Both the position numbers and the translations under genes were made by a program. The notes beneath the pieces were generated by a model. It was given only the letters and a program-made list of their open reading frames with translations. It did not search any database and had not been told where the DNA came from. Positions 33,350 through 44,999 of a stretch of DNA of 64,000 nt are shown piece after piece. Within the stretch, counting starts at the first letter, position 1; every line of letters begins with the position of its first letter. Location: positions 107,742,104 through 107,806,103 of the forward strand of contig CM035417.1 of the NCBI GenBank assembly GCA_020310875.1, given 5' to 3'. This DNA comes from Ceratopteris richardii. Lineage: Eukaryota; Streptophyta; Polypodiopsida; Polypodiales; Pteridaceae.

Positions 33350-35390
33350 CTCTAAGTTCGCCTCTTAATTCGAAAGGGGAGTTCTACCCTAACTGAATCT
33401 TAAAAGAGGAGAATCCATGTGTAGTCTAATTCATTGCCCCAATCATTCAAAGATCCATCTAGTTTGCATATGAAAAAGAATTGAGTTGAATGCAAACTAT
33501 GGAAAGAATGAAAAGGGTAAAAGAGAACATCCTTGCCTATTTCCTTGTTTAAGACATGTGCCATCTGCCTCTCCATAGCTCAAACATGTGAATTAGGTGG
33601 ATACAAAGTGACTTCAACTAAATTACTACCTTGGTCCATTGCTTTGCACCACTTGTGCATGGACCTAGCAAAATACATGAATGCTACTTAAGGCTTCCTT
33701 ATCAGATTCATCTCTTAAGTTAGAATCCAACTTGTTCTAAAAGGAAGATGAATCTTATATAATCCCTACCCAAATCACTCTCGTTTAGTGAAATGGGTGG
33801 ATTTTATTGTTTGCAATTTGCCTCCAATAAATCTAAATAGAAGGGAATTTCATTATGTAATCCCTACCTAACCAAAGAATGGTAAAGGTGGATTATCTAG
33901 TTTTTACAAGGATATAACATCCTCTTTATCCTCAGGGAGAATTTGAATAGCTTACCAAAAGTGGATTCAATGTTCTTTCAAAACTTTACGTAGTTTTGAG
34001 AATCCACTTTAAGGGACTAGAATCCATAGGGATTAATTTAACTATTGTAGACTTCAATTGATTAGAACCTATTTTACTTGTTCTTCCAAAAAGATTAAGA
34101 TCTTTATAACTATGTCCCAAGATGGGAACTCATAGTGTAAAAGATTGTGGTATCTTTAAGGTCATAAGTAGAAATAGATTATTCTAATCATTTCTTCAGT
34201 GCTTAATCCTTATGGATCTTTAGTTGGATCTCAAACCTTAAAGGTCTTCTTGATCCTTCCAGAGTTCTCTCCCTTATATTCTAGATCTATTAAAGATTTC
34301 CTATGTTGACATCATAATTAGATCTTTCCTATTCTTCAGTTAACTTGAATTATCAAGTATCAAAAAGATGATCTTTCTGAGCTTTCTTTCAAGCTTGATC
34401 TAAGATCATTTTTATGATCCTTGAATTTCAAGTCATTCTTTGGGATGAAACTTTTAGAGCTTCATTTTTTGGAGTTTACCTTCAAACTCAAAAAAGTTGA
34501 TCCTCTCCTTATTTCTAATTCTTTATGAGAGATAGATCCTTTCATCATTTGTTGGAAGAGTTCTTCTTTTGAGAGGATAATTGAAGAAGATACTCATTCC
34601 TAGAAAGTATCTTCTTGATGTATTCCATTGGATCATGAGTCCCTTTTTCTTTTGGCCATCAAGAAAAAGTACTCAATGGGAATCAGTACCCAACATCCCA
34701 TACCAGTGGGTTCTTCATCCAATCCACATAACTATTTCTCTATATCTTTTCACCTCCTTTGTCCTTTTAAATGCCCTTCATACTATGGTATCAAATTATA
34801 AGAGCAAGGACTAAGGTGCTTAGATACACCACTACTAATCTTAGTTAAATATTTGGTTAACCATTTAATGTGGTGTGACTTATTTTATCAAACTTTAAGT
34901 TTGACTTGATCTTTACCCTACTTGGGTCTTTTGGCTTTCTTCTCTTCTTTTATCAAAATAAGAGATAAGACTAGGTCTTTCTCAAATAGATCCCTTCATG
35001 CTTAATACTTTAACCATGGGTTTTACTTGGGGATCTAGCTATTATGCTTCATACAAGAAGACATATTCCTTAGGTCTATATTACTGGAATCCATAACGTA
35101 TGTTATGTTATCCCTATGAAGCATCAAGATATTTTTAGGATTATGCTTTAAAGCCCATCCCACTCACTTAGGATTTATACAATCCTCATCGTGTATGCAA
35201 GTCTTCTCTTGCATTGGGGTTCTTTGAGAATTCCAAATCTTTGAGATCTTCATTTAGTTTGAAGATGTAATGAAAGATATATGAAGTACTAGAATACAAG
35301 GAAGTACTTCAACTTTATCTATCTCTTGCCTATCTTTTACCTTGCAATACCCTATTAGGTCTTTTCAAGGCATAAGATACAAGTTCTTGG
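33350..35390. other. Interior of the nested element, no gene recognised
   Basis: AT-rich, many short frames on both strands, no retroelement or host motif. Confidence 0.4.
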
Positions 35391-35876
35391 AGACTTTCTC
35401 CCCTCCTTAAGAGTTTTCGTCCTCGAAAACTACCTGAGGGTATATTGAAAATCATGTTCTTTCAATAGAATTTGAAAGAGTTTATTTTTAATCATTTATT
35501 GTTCTCCCTGGTTAAAAGAACTATTCAGAGCTTTTTTGCTTTCTCTTCTCCAAGCATATAGAGCAAATTTCCCAAGGTTCAAGTTTTGAGTTACCTCTAA
35601 ATTTGATGTTCCATACCACCGAATCAACTCCAGTGGTAATATAAGCCTAGATGTCCCATGCCATCCGACTTACAATTCCACTTAAGTAAAGGTAACTTTA
35701 ACTTGAATTTTTGGATCAAACCTTCTTTTCATCAAGTAAGATCTATTACTACTTGGACTTGTAAGTGTAACTTCCATAGCATGTTTTGGTGCTCATGAAA
35801 ATTTTAACTTACCAAGTCTTAGTTGTAATTTGACAAGACTAGTCGTAAATTCAATTTTTCAATTATTCCTTGATTC

Positions 35877-35931
35877 AGATATACTTCAGATATACTTCAG
35901 ATATACTTCAGATACACTTCAGATATACTTC
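35877..35931. repeat. 11-bp tandem repeat, five units
   Basis: AGATATACTTC repeated five times; the fourth unit has one change. Confidence 0.9.
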
Positions 35932-36129
35932 AAGTGTTCTCATGTTGATGAAATAGGCTTCGGCCAAACCATCTCATCCATTTTGAAGTCTTTGTTGGGC
36001 ACTTGATACTTACTTATGTGCCAAAAATATGCGTCAACTTTGAAAATCTCCATCTGCTCTATTTATGCATACTAAAAATTATGATCTTTCTTTTCCATAC
36101 ACATCAATAAGAATCATGCTTTTATAAAT

Positions 36130-36253
36130 GCATACACTAGCATTTAATGTATCAAGAAGTTATCCACATAAGGCATACTCTACTAGCATTTAATGATGCA
36201 TACACTAGAATTTAATGTATCAAGAAGTTATCCACATAAGGCATACTCCACTA
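36130..36253. repeat. 68-bp tandem duplication
   Basis: GCATACACTAGCATTTAATG..ATAAGGCATACTC occurs twice in a row with few differences. Confidence 0.85.
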
Positions 36254-36814
36254 TATATTGGGAAATGAATGATACTTAAAAATATGGGGTGCAGTAAGGA
36301 TCAAAAAGCAATGTTGCTATAAATACTTGGCTACCATAAGCCAGTTATCCTTGGAACATGCAAATCTATGGGTAGATGGACAGTCTCACAAGCATGAGTT
36401 TCTGGTTCCAATCCATTAACCTTCTACCCCCCATCTTGGGGTGGTGAAAGGTTAAACAAATGGCCTCATGTCGAGAGGCAAGAGGAAGGGGGGACATCCA
36501 CATGACAAGCATGAGACCATCCTTGCACCTATTGTTCAACTGACGGATGACCCCAACCCGAACCTCATCCACTTTTGTTTGGCTCCAAATAAAACACAAT
36601 GCTAATTACATTCACTTATGTAATTAAATCAATGAGATATGCGAGGACCAATAAAAATACTTCCCCAATATCTTTGTTGAAGGTCATCCATTTGCGAGCA
36701 TGCTCATCATGTTAAGATTGTCAACTTTTTTCGAAGCCATAGTCCTCCATTGATTCTCCATACATTGCCTCTAGGATCACCATACATAACCTTTCTCTCA
36801 TAGAAAGTCATGGA

Positions 36815-36960
36815 TTCGTGTAGTTAGCAAAATTGCTCCTAATCTTGAGGTCCCAAATTCAAATTTTGGGAAGGCATCACCGATTTCCTCCTTTTATATG
36901 AGGAGACGGAAAAAATCTTGTGGCATTCTCTTTTTGGCATGGATAGTTGTGAGCAAGAGA
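36815..36960 (+). repeat. tRNA-related SINE-like piece
   Basis: GTGTAGTTAGCAAAATTGCTC, then GGTCCCAAATTCAAATTTTGGG about 35 bases on. This resembles a tRNA T-arm with decayed box B, followed by a tail typical of short retroposons. No target repeats identified. Confidence 0.35.
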
Positions 36961-37411
36961 GGGCAAAAATATTGGGCATGAGAACTCGTGTCTTTACATG
37001 AGAATTCTAAAACGCTTCTAGATGTGTAAACGGGATCAAAAAATCCCATATACAATGAATTTCGGCAGCGAGCACTTCATAAATAAAGAAGCATGATGAT
37101 ACTTGCTTATATCTGGAAAGGAATGAGCTGAGTTAGGACGTTGCCTTCCATGTTCACCATGTGGATTAGTTGCCCATCAATCTGGTCTCTAAGAGTTGCT
37201 CACGAAAGAATGGGTTGGGTTCGTACGTTGGCCACGACCATCCCTTACGAGGGTGGTCACATTGTTATTCTTTTGCTCCCCTCGGACAACGAAAAGTGAT
37301 CCTCCCAGCATCACGTGAGAGACCATGAAACAGGAATCTTAGCAGGAATATGAGAATTCAAAATTGAGACTCGAAATCAAATATCTAAACTAGAGATGCT
37401 CAAATATCCTA

Positions 37412-37423
37412 GCTCTGGTACCA
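37412..37423 (-). other. Primer binding site of the nested gypsy-like element
   Basis: Minus-strand TGGTACCAGAGC next to the right LTR. Confidence 0.8.
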
Positions 37424-37424
37424 C

Positions 37425-37854
37425 TGTTGTGTGAGAGCTCCATAGCTTCCACACAAACTAAGAAGACTAACTAGCAAAGCTCACAATAGGAGACAGAGAT
37501 GTGTTTCCACCCAACCAACCCCTCCAATATATAGCTCCAAGTGCAAGGGGGTGTGTCCCTCTCAAGAGGACATGTGTACCTTCCATCACATGGGTCCCTA
37601 AGGTGTTCACATGGTTTCCAAGCTTAGGAAATCACATGAAATCACATGGCTTCTAAAAGAAGACTCTCCAAGCTCTCACATACAAACCAAGTGGCTAGGA
37701 GAAGCTTCCAATCTAGCCTAACGTACTCAACCTTAGAGAATTAGCCCTAAGGTTCAAGACCCATCTAAAAGGGGTAAATAAACCATAAATCCAAAGGGTT
37801 TCACACCTAGAAACCCAAGGGTTATACCCCTTAGACCCATGTAATTATACAACA
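37425..37854 (-). repeat. 5' LTR of the nested gypsy-like element
   Basis: 430 bp with ends TGTTGT..ACAACA. Confidence 0.85.
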
Positions 37855-37883
37855 AAAATCCATCTCCCATCTTGATTAAACTT

Positions 37884-37895
37884 GCTCTAGTACCA
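37884..37895 (-). other. Primer binding site of Copia-3
   Basis: Minus-strand TGGTACTAGAGC one base from the LTR at 37897. An ATGGGAGATGG gag start follows at about 37870 (minus). Confidence 0.85.
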
Positions 37896-38311
37896 TTGTT
37901 GGAGGAGATGGTGGATAATCACAAGAGATGAATTAGTGTAGCTAAAACCTGCTTCACACCTACTATATGTGATGGCTGGAGAGAGTTTTGGGCCTGCTTA
38001 ACTAGCTATTGAGCGTAATTAATCACATATACTGCTTGGAAGATGATCCATTAATGATAGGATCAAAATAGATAGGTAGGCATATGATCCAAGGTGTAAA
38101 AAATTTTATTTTGGTTGAGAACTCTACCCAACGTTTTGCACCATTCTCTGAGTAAACAACAATTAATAAAATTCCTTTTGGTGAACTTCAATTAGTGTAA
38201 CAAGCTACCAATCATGAGTGAAATCATCTAAAATGATGAACTACATGTAGACAAGTGAGCAGAGATTGATTGATATCTGAGGATCGTAAGAAGCATTACC
38301 AATGAAACTTT

Positions 38312-39283
38312 TGTTGGAATTTGGGGCCCCAGGATCATCCAATACTAAAATCGTTTGAGCATACATATGTAGTTAATTAAGATGATAAGTGAGAGATAGA
38401 AAGAAAGAGATCTTGAGACAAGGATAGGGAACATAAGCTGGATGCTTACTCATTAAAAAATAGATATCCAAATTAGAACATGGGAGTACTAACCAACCAT
38501 ATAAAGTGGTGCACTCACTAATGGAAGAATATCCAAGGCGATGATGATACAAAATTTAGATTATATTGAAATAATCGAAGTGTGTGTGAAGTGAATGAGC
38601 AACAAAGCTAACCTTATTCTCACAAAATAGTGTAACAAAATTGTAAATCCACCAACCCTAATTTTGAGATTAGGGTAGAGAAACCCTAAAAACAAAATAT
38701 AAGGTTAACTCATAAAAGATAGTTACCACCACCTTGTAGAAAGACTTCTTGCTCTAAGAGAGTAGCCTCTCCTTCACCAAAACTCCACCTCCAAAGCTTC
38801 TGAACACCAAGAGCTAGCTTGCGATCTTTGAGTGATCACCTCCTCCAAGTGTGTGAGACTCCTCCTTGATCTCCTTGAGAGGATTGCTTGATGAGTGATA
38901 ATCACATAATGAGCCAAGGCTCTCTTTATATAGTTTGTATACTCCAATGAAAAGCAATAGCGAAACTTCCTCGAATAAAGCAAAAATGTAAAGCTGCTAC
39001 GCGATCAATCATCAATAGCTTTATTGTGAAAAGCTCTCGCCAATTGGCACTATTGTGAGGAAAAAAAGGAATGAAAGAAAAAAATGTGCCGCTTTTGTAT
39101 CCAACGAGATTTAAACCCGAGTCAACAGTATGAGACCAATTTGATCTATCCACATCACCAAATGGATTTCTTGTGTTCATATCTTGTGAAAAGACTGGTG
39201 CTTATGTTGTTGCGCCCATCTGGGAATTGAATAGAGAATGAGCTTTCCAGCTTTTGGACCATTGTTGGACATTGATTCCAACA
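38312..39283 (-). repeat. 3' LTR of Copia-5
   Basis: 972 bp. Minus-strand TATA box CTATATAAAGAG near 38930. U3 contains a tRNA-like segment at about 39090-39190. Confidence 0.88.
39090..39190 (-). repeat. tRNA-like segment inside the Copia-5 LTR
   Basis: Minus strand: GGTGATGTGGATAG (box-A-like) and GGTTTAAATCTC (box-B-like) about 35 bases apart. The other LTR keeps the better box B, TTCGAATCCC, at about 41220-41232. Present in both LTRs, so it was in the element before this insertion. Confidence 0.5.
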
Positions 39284-39298
39284 ATCCCTCCTTCAATG

Positions 39299-40006
39299 TC
39301 AGAATGGTACAAGCTTCACTAACCTACAAATCTTCTCATGACTATCTCTACTCATTGCTTTGGTAAAAATATCTGCAACATTCTCACTAGAAGGAACATA
39401 AACCAGCTCAATGTGCTTCTTAGCTATCTGCTCTCGAGTATAGTGGTAGTGTACCTCTATATGCTTTGTCCTTGCATGATGCACTGGATTCTTAGCTATA
39501 GCTATAGCACTCTGGCTATCTGAAAATATCTTAATGGGTTCATGTACTCTCGCATCAAGATAACTGAAAATATTCTACAACCATACTGACTTTACAGTAG
39601 CTGTAAATGCTCCATGATATTCAGCTTCACAGAATGAAGTGGTAATAGTGGGTTGTCTCTTTGAAATCCATGAGATAAGACAATCTCCAAGAAAAAAAGA
39701 AAATCCACTAGTACTTCTTCTTGTGTCTCTATCACCTGCCCAATCAAAATCAGAAAATCCTTTTAGGAACAAATGTGTAGATTTCGAGAATACCATAGCA
39801 TAATTTGAAGTTCCCTTCAAATATTGAAACATTCGCTTTACTGCTTTCCAATGTAACACTATCCGATTCTGCATGAACCTTGATACTTGAGAAACTGCAA
39901 ACTGTATATGAGGACATGCATTACAAAGATATATCAAGAATCCAACTTCTTGACTATATAAAGTAGCATCAAATGGCTCTGCATCTGCTACCATTTGTAA
40001 AGACAT
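39299..40006 (-). pseudogene. Copia-5 RNase H region
   Basis: Frame 39575-40006 has D-F-D-W-A-G-D, T-R-R-S-T-S-G and F-C-E-A-E-Y; 39299-39484 has H-H-A-R-T-K-H-I-E-V-H-Y-H and V-A-D-I-F-T-K. Broken. Confidence 0.8.
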
Positions 40007-40470
40007 GAAGAATTCTCTTTAGATGTAGTAGAAAGACAATCTGAAGTAGAAGGTGAGAGGGACCTACTTTCCTTCATGGATTGCTTTTCCTTCTTATCCT
40101 TCTTCTTCTTCTTAACCTTTGATGAAGATGAAAGTGCTTCTTCATTCTCTTCCATTCCCTTCAATTGATCTTCATCTTGAAGTAACAAGAACTCTAATTC
40201 TTCAAATGTAACCTCTCTATCTCTTGTGGTAAGGGTAAGAGTGGTTATGAAAGACTGATATGAAATAGGAAGTGAATTAATCAGCATATTTACCATTTCT
40301 TCATCTGGTATCTCAACTCCTACATTTAGAAGTTTATCTATCAAGTCAAGGAGTCTCGTAATGTGGGTTTGAATTGACTCACCAACCTTCATCCTTGTAT
40401 TTGCTAGTTGTCTCCTCAAGTGAGCTTTCCTAGCAGGATTTCTGCTCTGAAAAAGATTCTCAAGCTTCAA
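39988..40470 (-). pseudogene. Copia-5 Gag piece
   Basis: UBN2-type Gag: A-R-K-A-H-L-R-R-Q-L, I-T-R-L-L-D-L-I-D, E-E-M-V-N-M-L-I-N-S-L-P, then a Lys-rich run. Lies directly beside the RNase H piece. Confidence 0.75.
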
Positions 40471-40504
40471 CCAAGCTTGTCTAGAACTTTTGCAAGATCT
40501 AATC

Positions 40505-41398
40505 TGTGAGAGATAGAAAGAAAGAGATCTTGAGACAAGGATAGGGAACGTAAGCTGGATGCTTACTCACTAAAAAATAGATGTCCAAATTACAACATGG
40601 GAGTACTACTCAACCATATAAAGTGGTGCACTCACTAATGGAAGAATATCCAAGAAGATGATGATACAAAATTTAGATTATGTTGAAATAATCTAAGTGT
40701 GTGTGAAGTGAATGAGCAACAAAGCTAACCTTATTCTCACCAAATAGTGTAACAAAATTGTAAATCAACCAACCCTAATTTTGAGATTAGGGTAGAGAAA
40801 CCCTAAAAAGATATATATAAGGTTAACTCACAAAAGATAGTTACCACCACCTTGTAGAAGACTTCTTGCTCCAATAGAATAGCCTCTCCTTCAACAAAAC
40901 TCCACCTTCAAAGCTTCAGAACACCAAGAGCTGGCTTGTGATCTTTGAGTGATCACCTCCTCCAAGTGTCTGAGACTCCTCCTTGATCTCCTTGAGAGGA
41001 TTTTTTGATGAGTGATGATCACATAATGAGCCAAGACTCTCTTTATATAGTTTTTGTACTCCAATGAAAAGCAATAGCGAAACTTCCTCGAATAAAGCAA
41101 AAATGTAAAGCTGCTATGCGATCAATCATCAATAGCTTTAGTGTGCAAAGCTCTCACTAATCAGCGCTATTGTGAGGAAAAAGCAATGAAAGACAAAAAC
41201 GTGCCACCTTTGCGTCGAACGGGATTCGAAGTCGGGTCAGTAGTAAGAGACCACTTTGATCTATCCACATCGCCAAACGGCTTTCTTGTGTTCATATCTT
41301 GTGAAAAGACTGATACGTATGTTGTTGCGCCCGTCTAGGAATTGAACAGAGAATGAGCTTTTGAGCTTTTGGACCATTGTTGGGCATTGATTCCAAAA
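40505..41398 (-). repeat. 5' LTR of Copia-5 (partial)
   Basis: Matches 38388-39283 at about 95 %. A primer site was not found beside it. Confidence 0.82.
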
Positions 41399-41962
41399 AC
41401 TTTGTAGGATTAAAGTAGACAGTATGCTCGTGCTAAGATGCTTTAACTCAAGAGAAAGGATCCACTATAAAGTGAGAACCAACTCACGCAAGTTCACTAT
41501 TTTGATGGAGTGTGACAGAGATATGAGAGTAGTAAGTAATGAACAATATGTATTAAATCATGTAAAAGTACAATGTCATTGGCAATAAACCATTGCTCAA
41601 TGAGTGAGCTATGAGGTGGCTCCTCTTATCAATGAAAGTACATGAATATGATCTTTTAACCTCGAGATACACACGGGCTTTTCATGTCCTCTTTTATAGT
41701 TTTTATTGGAGCCAAAGATTTGAATACAAATTCAAATCTAGACCTAAAAGCGAATCCTAAAGTATAGGATTGATTCTCTCTTCACTCAAATACCAAAAGA
41801 CATGAGATTATATGCATCCTGAATCCTCATGGGTTTAGAATGGGTAATTATGAAGCAAAGTTACAAGAGGTTGTACATATGAAGCCTTCCAAGTGTAATA
41901 TCAATACATCAACCTTATGTGAGGTGATCAAGTATGTAGGCTTGGGCTGAATTGCACCAACA

Positions 41963-43720
41963 TTTTTGTGGAAGTTCTCATGTGATTAATATGAAACATA
42001 CTAATGCAATCATAGGCATGGAATGGTTAGTCTAGTATTATGCAACAATTGAATGTGAACAAAGAACGATCACTTTAAGGCTAGACGATGAATCTATCCA
42101 GATTCGAGGTAGTGTGCATAACCTATTCTCATTTCTACTATGCAGAGAGATATAGAACATTTGTAGTGTATGTGAAGAATCTGTATGAGGAAGATAATGA
42201 TGGATGTAATAAAGTAAGTCTATGGTCTAGGGACCCAAATGTTTTAGACAGATCTGAAATCAGGTACCGTTTGGTCACTTGTCTATAGGACCAAAGATCT
42301 CGAAACTAGACTCAAGCATAAGTTCATGTGCTCTCATATTCAAGTAATCCACTTAGCCTAGTGGTTAAGTCTCATCGTTGTGAAGGAGGAGGTCTTGGGT
42401 TCAACCCCATGGGGAGCATGGGGAGAGAGTTTTCCCCAAGAAGCTCTACAGCCTTCTAACTCAAGTTAACGTGAGTTAACATGAGTCTTGAGAGACTTAA
42501 CTCGAGTGGCAAGTACAACTACCACTAGTAGACTCTAGTGGAAGGTATCAAAGGAGTGGAGGAGATTGCACATGCACTTGTGGACTCTAGTTACATTTGT
42601 GGTCCTCGTTGATTCAAGCAGCTATTTATATATAGGCATAAGGTTGGGAGGAAAGTAATCTCTCTAGCACGTGGTGGTCATAATCCTCGTTCTCTTGCAA
42701 TAAAAATCTTCTGAATTATGTTGAAAACCTTCTAAAAGAGTATGCATATCTATTTCCAAAAGGCCTACCTAGTATAACTCCACCTAGGCAGATTTACCAT
42801 GTCATTCATTTGTGTCTAGGGAGTGGCCATATTCTAAATTACCCTATAGATTTAAAATAGATGAATTAAAGGATCTTAGGACTCAATTAGATCATCTTTT
42901 GAAGAAACCCTTGATAAAATTGAGTGTTTCACCTTAGGTAGCACCTATTTTATTTTAGAAGACGAAAGACAGCTCTTATAAATTATGTATTGACTATAAG
43001 GGGTTGAATAAAAGAACAATTAAAAATAAGTATCCACTCCCTCACATACATGAATTATAAGGTCAATTAAGTGGAGCGATTGTATTCACAAAGATGGACT
43101 TAAGATCAAGATATCATCAAATGAGGATCAGAACATAAGATATACCCAATAGAGTTTTTGAACACGATATGTTTAGTATGAGATTGCAATTTTTCCTTTT
43201 GGATTAACAAACACTCCTGCCGCATTGATGTGCTTGATAAATAATAATTTTCATGATTATCTATATGATTTCATCTTAGTATTTCTTGATGATGTATTTG
43301 TGTACTCTTAAGATGATTGTAAACCTAATGTACATTGCAATAAGAGTTTGCAAACTCTTAGAGAACACAATTGTATGGAAAAAAAGTAAGTCTTTCTTTG
43401 CTAAGGATAAACTTTTGTATCTTCGAAGAGTCATATCCAAAGAGGGAATTCATATAGACCAGGGTAAAGTGAAAACAATAGTTGATTGGAAAGTTCCTGA
43501 AACTATAAGGGATGTTAGAGGTTTTCTAGGATTGGTGCAATATGAAAGAGCACATATTAAGGCTTTCTCTAAGATAGCTAATTCCCTCAAAGATTTGACT
43601 AAAAGGAATGCAATTTTTTTGTGGAGTGAAGCCTTTGAGAAAATCATTTGAATCATTAAAACAAAAATTCATTTAAAATTGTATTTTGAAAATACAACAA
43701 ATAGGAAAGCCTTTTGTGGT
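41963..43720 (+). pseudogene. Ty3/gypsy pol relic
   Basis: Begins with a protease-like A-I-I-G-M-E-W-L. The later part encodes F-L-D-D-V-F-V-Y-S, the gypsy version of the Y-x-D-D site, and the frame 43286-43651 has R-R-V-I-S-K-E-G-I-H, V-R-G-F-L-G-L and F-S-K-I-A-N-S-L, the connection region after reverse transcriptase. Heavily broken; many breaks. Confidence 0.75.
42345..42480 (+). mobile_element. tRNA-derived SINE inside the gypsy relic
   Basis: Box A TAGCCTAGTGG at 42354-42364 and box B GGTTCAACCCC at 42398-42408, 34 bases apart as in a tRNA gene. No anticodon arm good enough to call a real tRNA. The right edge is not defined, and it may reach about 42620. Confidence 0.6.
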
Positions 43721-44085
43721 TGCATGATGTACTCATCAATAGAGAAGTTATGCTTGTCACTTTTGTGTTCTCCAAAGTTGTAGAACTCCATCTTGTTCTC
43801 CACAGCATACTATGGAGAACAATAGCATTTTTTCAGCTTGCTCTTTAAACTCCTTCCATAGAACTACACGAGAGCACCTCATGGTCTACATGTATGACTT
43901 CCACCATGAATTTTTGATGCCATGCAAGTGTAAGATCCCAAACATTGCCTTGGACCCCTCACTAAATTATTGAAGATCAAAGAAATCCTCTCCTTCTTCA
44001 ATCCATGCCTCCAAATCTTCACTCTTCTTCTCACCATCAAAATCATTTATTTTTTCCTTCTTGAAGACTTGGTTGAGGGAAAAGC
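43700..44085 (-). pseudogene. Ty3/gypsy-type Gag relic, minus strand
   Basis: Minus strand gives N-Q-V-F-K-K, D-F-D-G-E-K-K, W-I-E-E-G-E-D-F-F and W-W-K-S-Y, matching the Gag relic at 22085-22616. Broken. Cut on its upstream side by the LTR at 44086. Confidence 0.65.
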
Positions 44086-44884
44086 TGTTGAAAATGTGAA
44101 CTATGCAAGATTTAGGTGGATAAAGGGATCAAAGGACCTTAATGTGGACAAATTTCACGGCTCAAATCACTTAGGGTGATCCTAAGGTTGGACAAGGCAA
44201 TCCTAAGGTGGTAGAAAAGTCAAGAGAAGCATCCAAAAGCTATAAAAGGAGGTGAAGAGACACCAAATGCATGGAAGTCTTGTAGGTCATTGAGGACCAA
44301 GAGACATATACTCAAAGAGGCTCAAGTAGAGAGTCATCCAAGGCTCAAGGATCTGAAATATAGCTACACAAGGTAGGGAAAATGTAGAGGAGGGTGCTAC
44401 ATGCAGAGAGGAGGCATAAGGAGGAGCTATCAAGCCCACACCCCCTCTAGTCCCTTGTAGTATAGACATAGTCTACTTATAATAGCTCTAAAGTTTTGTA
44501 CATATCGATTCAAGAGATTTAAAGTGCATTTTTTAGCTTAAAAGTTTCTTACTTTCCCTAAGACGCCTTCTTGAAATCAGTTTTGTGTGCAAAGAAATTG
44601 TTGTATCTTGATAACCCTAATTTATGCATATCCTACATCTCTGCATAGCGTGTCTTGTATAGAGTTGTTGAATGACCTAGAGAGACGTATTCGAGGTTTT
44701 CTATAGCTTTTTGTAAATTTTATGAACCATATCAAGTATGGCTAAAAGATTAGGTGATTTGCATCAGTGTAAGATAGGTGCATGAGAATTTTGTTAGGGG
44801 GTAGCAAAAAAGGAGTTTGAAGGGACCTAGGTATTGGGTTCATTTCACTTATATTGTGAAAATATGAGGGATTAAATTCCTTCA
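44086..44884 (+). repeat. 5' LTR of Copia-6
   Basis: 799 bp, TGTTGAAAATG..CCTTCA. TATA box CTATAAAAGG near 44239. Confidence 0.85.
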
Positions 44885-44886
44885 GT

Positions 44887-44898
44887 TGGTATCAGAGC
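44887..44898 (+). other. Primer binding site of Copia-6
   Basis: TGGTATCAGAGC two bases after the LTR. Confidence 0.9.
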
Positions 44899-44999
44899 AG
44901 GAAACATCCTTTGAAGACTCTAGGAGAAGGATACAAAAGCTTGAACATAAAGGATAAGAGGTACATTTAAGTGTAACCCTAATTTCCCATTCATTATGG

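Larger units (their letters stand above)
32820..37854 (-). mobile_element. Nested gypsy-like LTR element, mostly non-coding
   Basis: LTRs at about 32820-33241 and 37425-37854 differ by about 5-6 %. The primer site lies at 37412-37423, and a purine tract next to the left LTR gives minus orientation. The only coding hint is a terminal S-K-D-G-N-A-F-K-G-G-R-M tail at about 33240-33290, the way several Ty3/gypsy Pol proteins end over the purine tract. A similar R-G-R-K-L-L-R-R-G-E tail sits at 35395-35425, perhaps from another gypsy insertion. The other 4 kb holds no recognised domain: a large non-autonomous derivative or a heavily decayed element. Confidence 0.75.
38307..41403 (-). mobile_element. 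Compact Ty1/copia derivative (Copia-5)
   Basis: Element 38312-41398 with target duplications ACTTT at 38307-38311 and 41399-41403. The 3' LTR (38312-39283) has TGTTGGAAT..ATTCCAACA ends and a purine tract beside it (complement of ATCCCTCCTTC, 39284-39294). The internal part is only about 1.2 kb and shows a Gag piece and an RNase H piece in minus orientation. LTRs differ by about 5 %. Non-autonomous and broken. Confidence 0.88.
30311..41962 (-). mobile_element. Ty1/copia element hosting nested elements (Copia-3)
   Basis: Minus-strand element. Order in its own sense: 5' LTR (right, 37897-41962, itself interrupted), primer site 37884-37895, gag start nearby, then a long nested element, then reverse transcriptase/RNase H (31574-32739), purine tract (31244-31260) and 3' LTR (left, 30311-31243). 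It is broken in about four or more places apart from the insertions. A third copy of its LTR lies at 61009-62061. Confidence 0.85.
37897..41962 (-). repeat. 5' LTR of Copia-3, interrupted by an insertion
   Basis: LTR sequence at 37897-38311 and 41404-41962 (about 974 bp in all), with TGTTGG..CCAACA ends. Split by the compact Copia element with target duplication ACTTT. A minus-strand TATA-like CTATAAAAGAGG lies near 41690. Confidence 0.85.

Noticed and set aside
35877-35931. Possible promoter element array (AGATATACTTC)
   Set aside because: Simple 11-bp tandem slippage repeat; no gene or TATA box is placed to use it.
42354-42408. A true tRNA gene
   Set aside because: Box A and B are present but the acceptor stem and anticodon arm do not pair; fits a SINE head.
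44287-44469. Minus-strand 60-residue frame in an LTR
   Set aside because: Lies within the non-coding LTR of Copia-6 and shows no motif.
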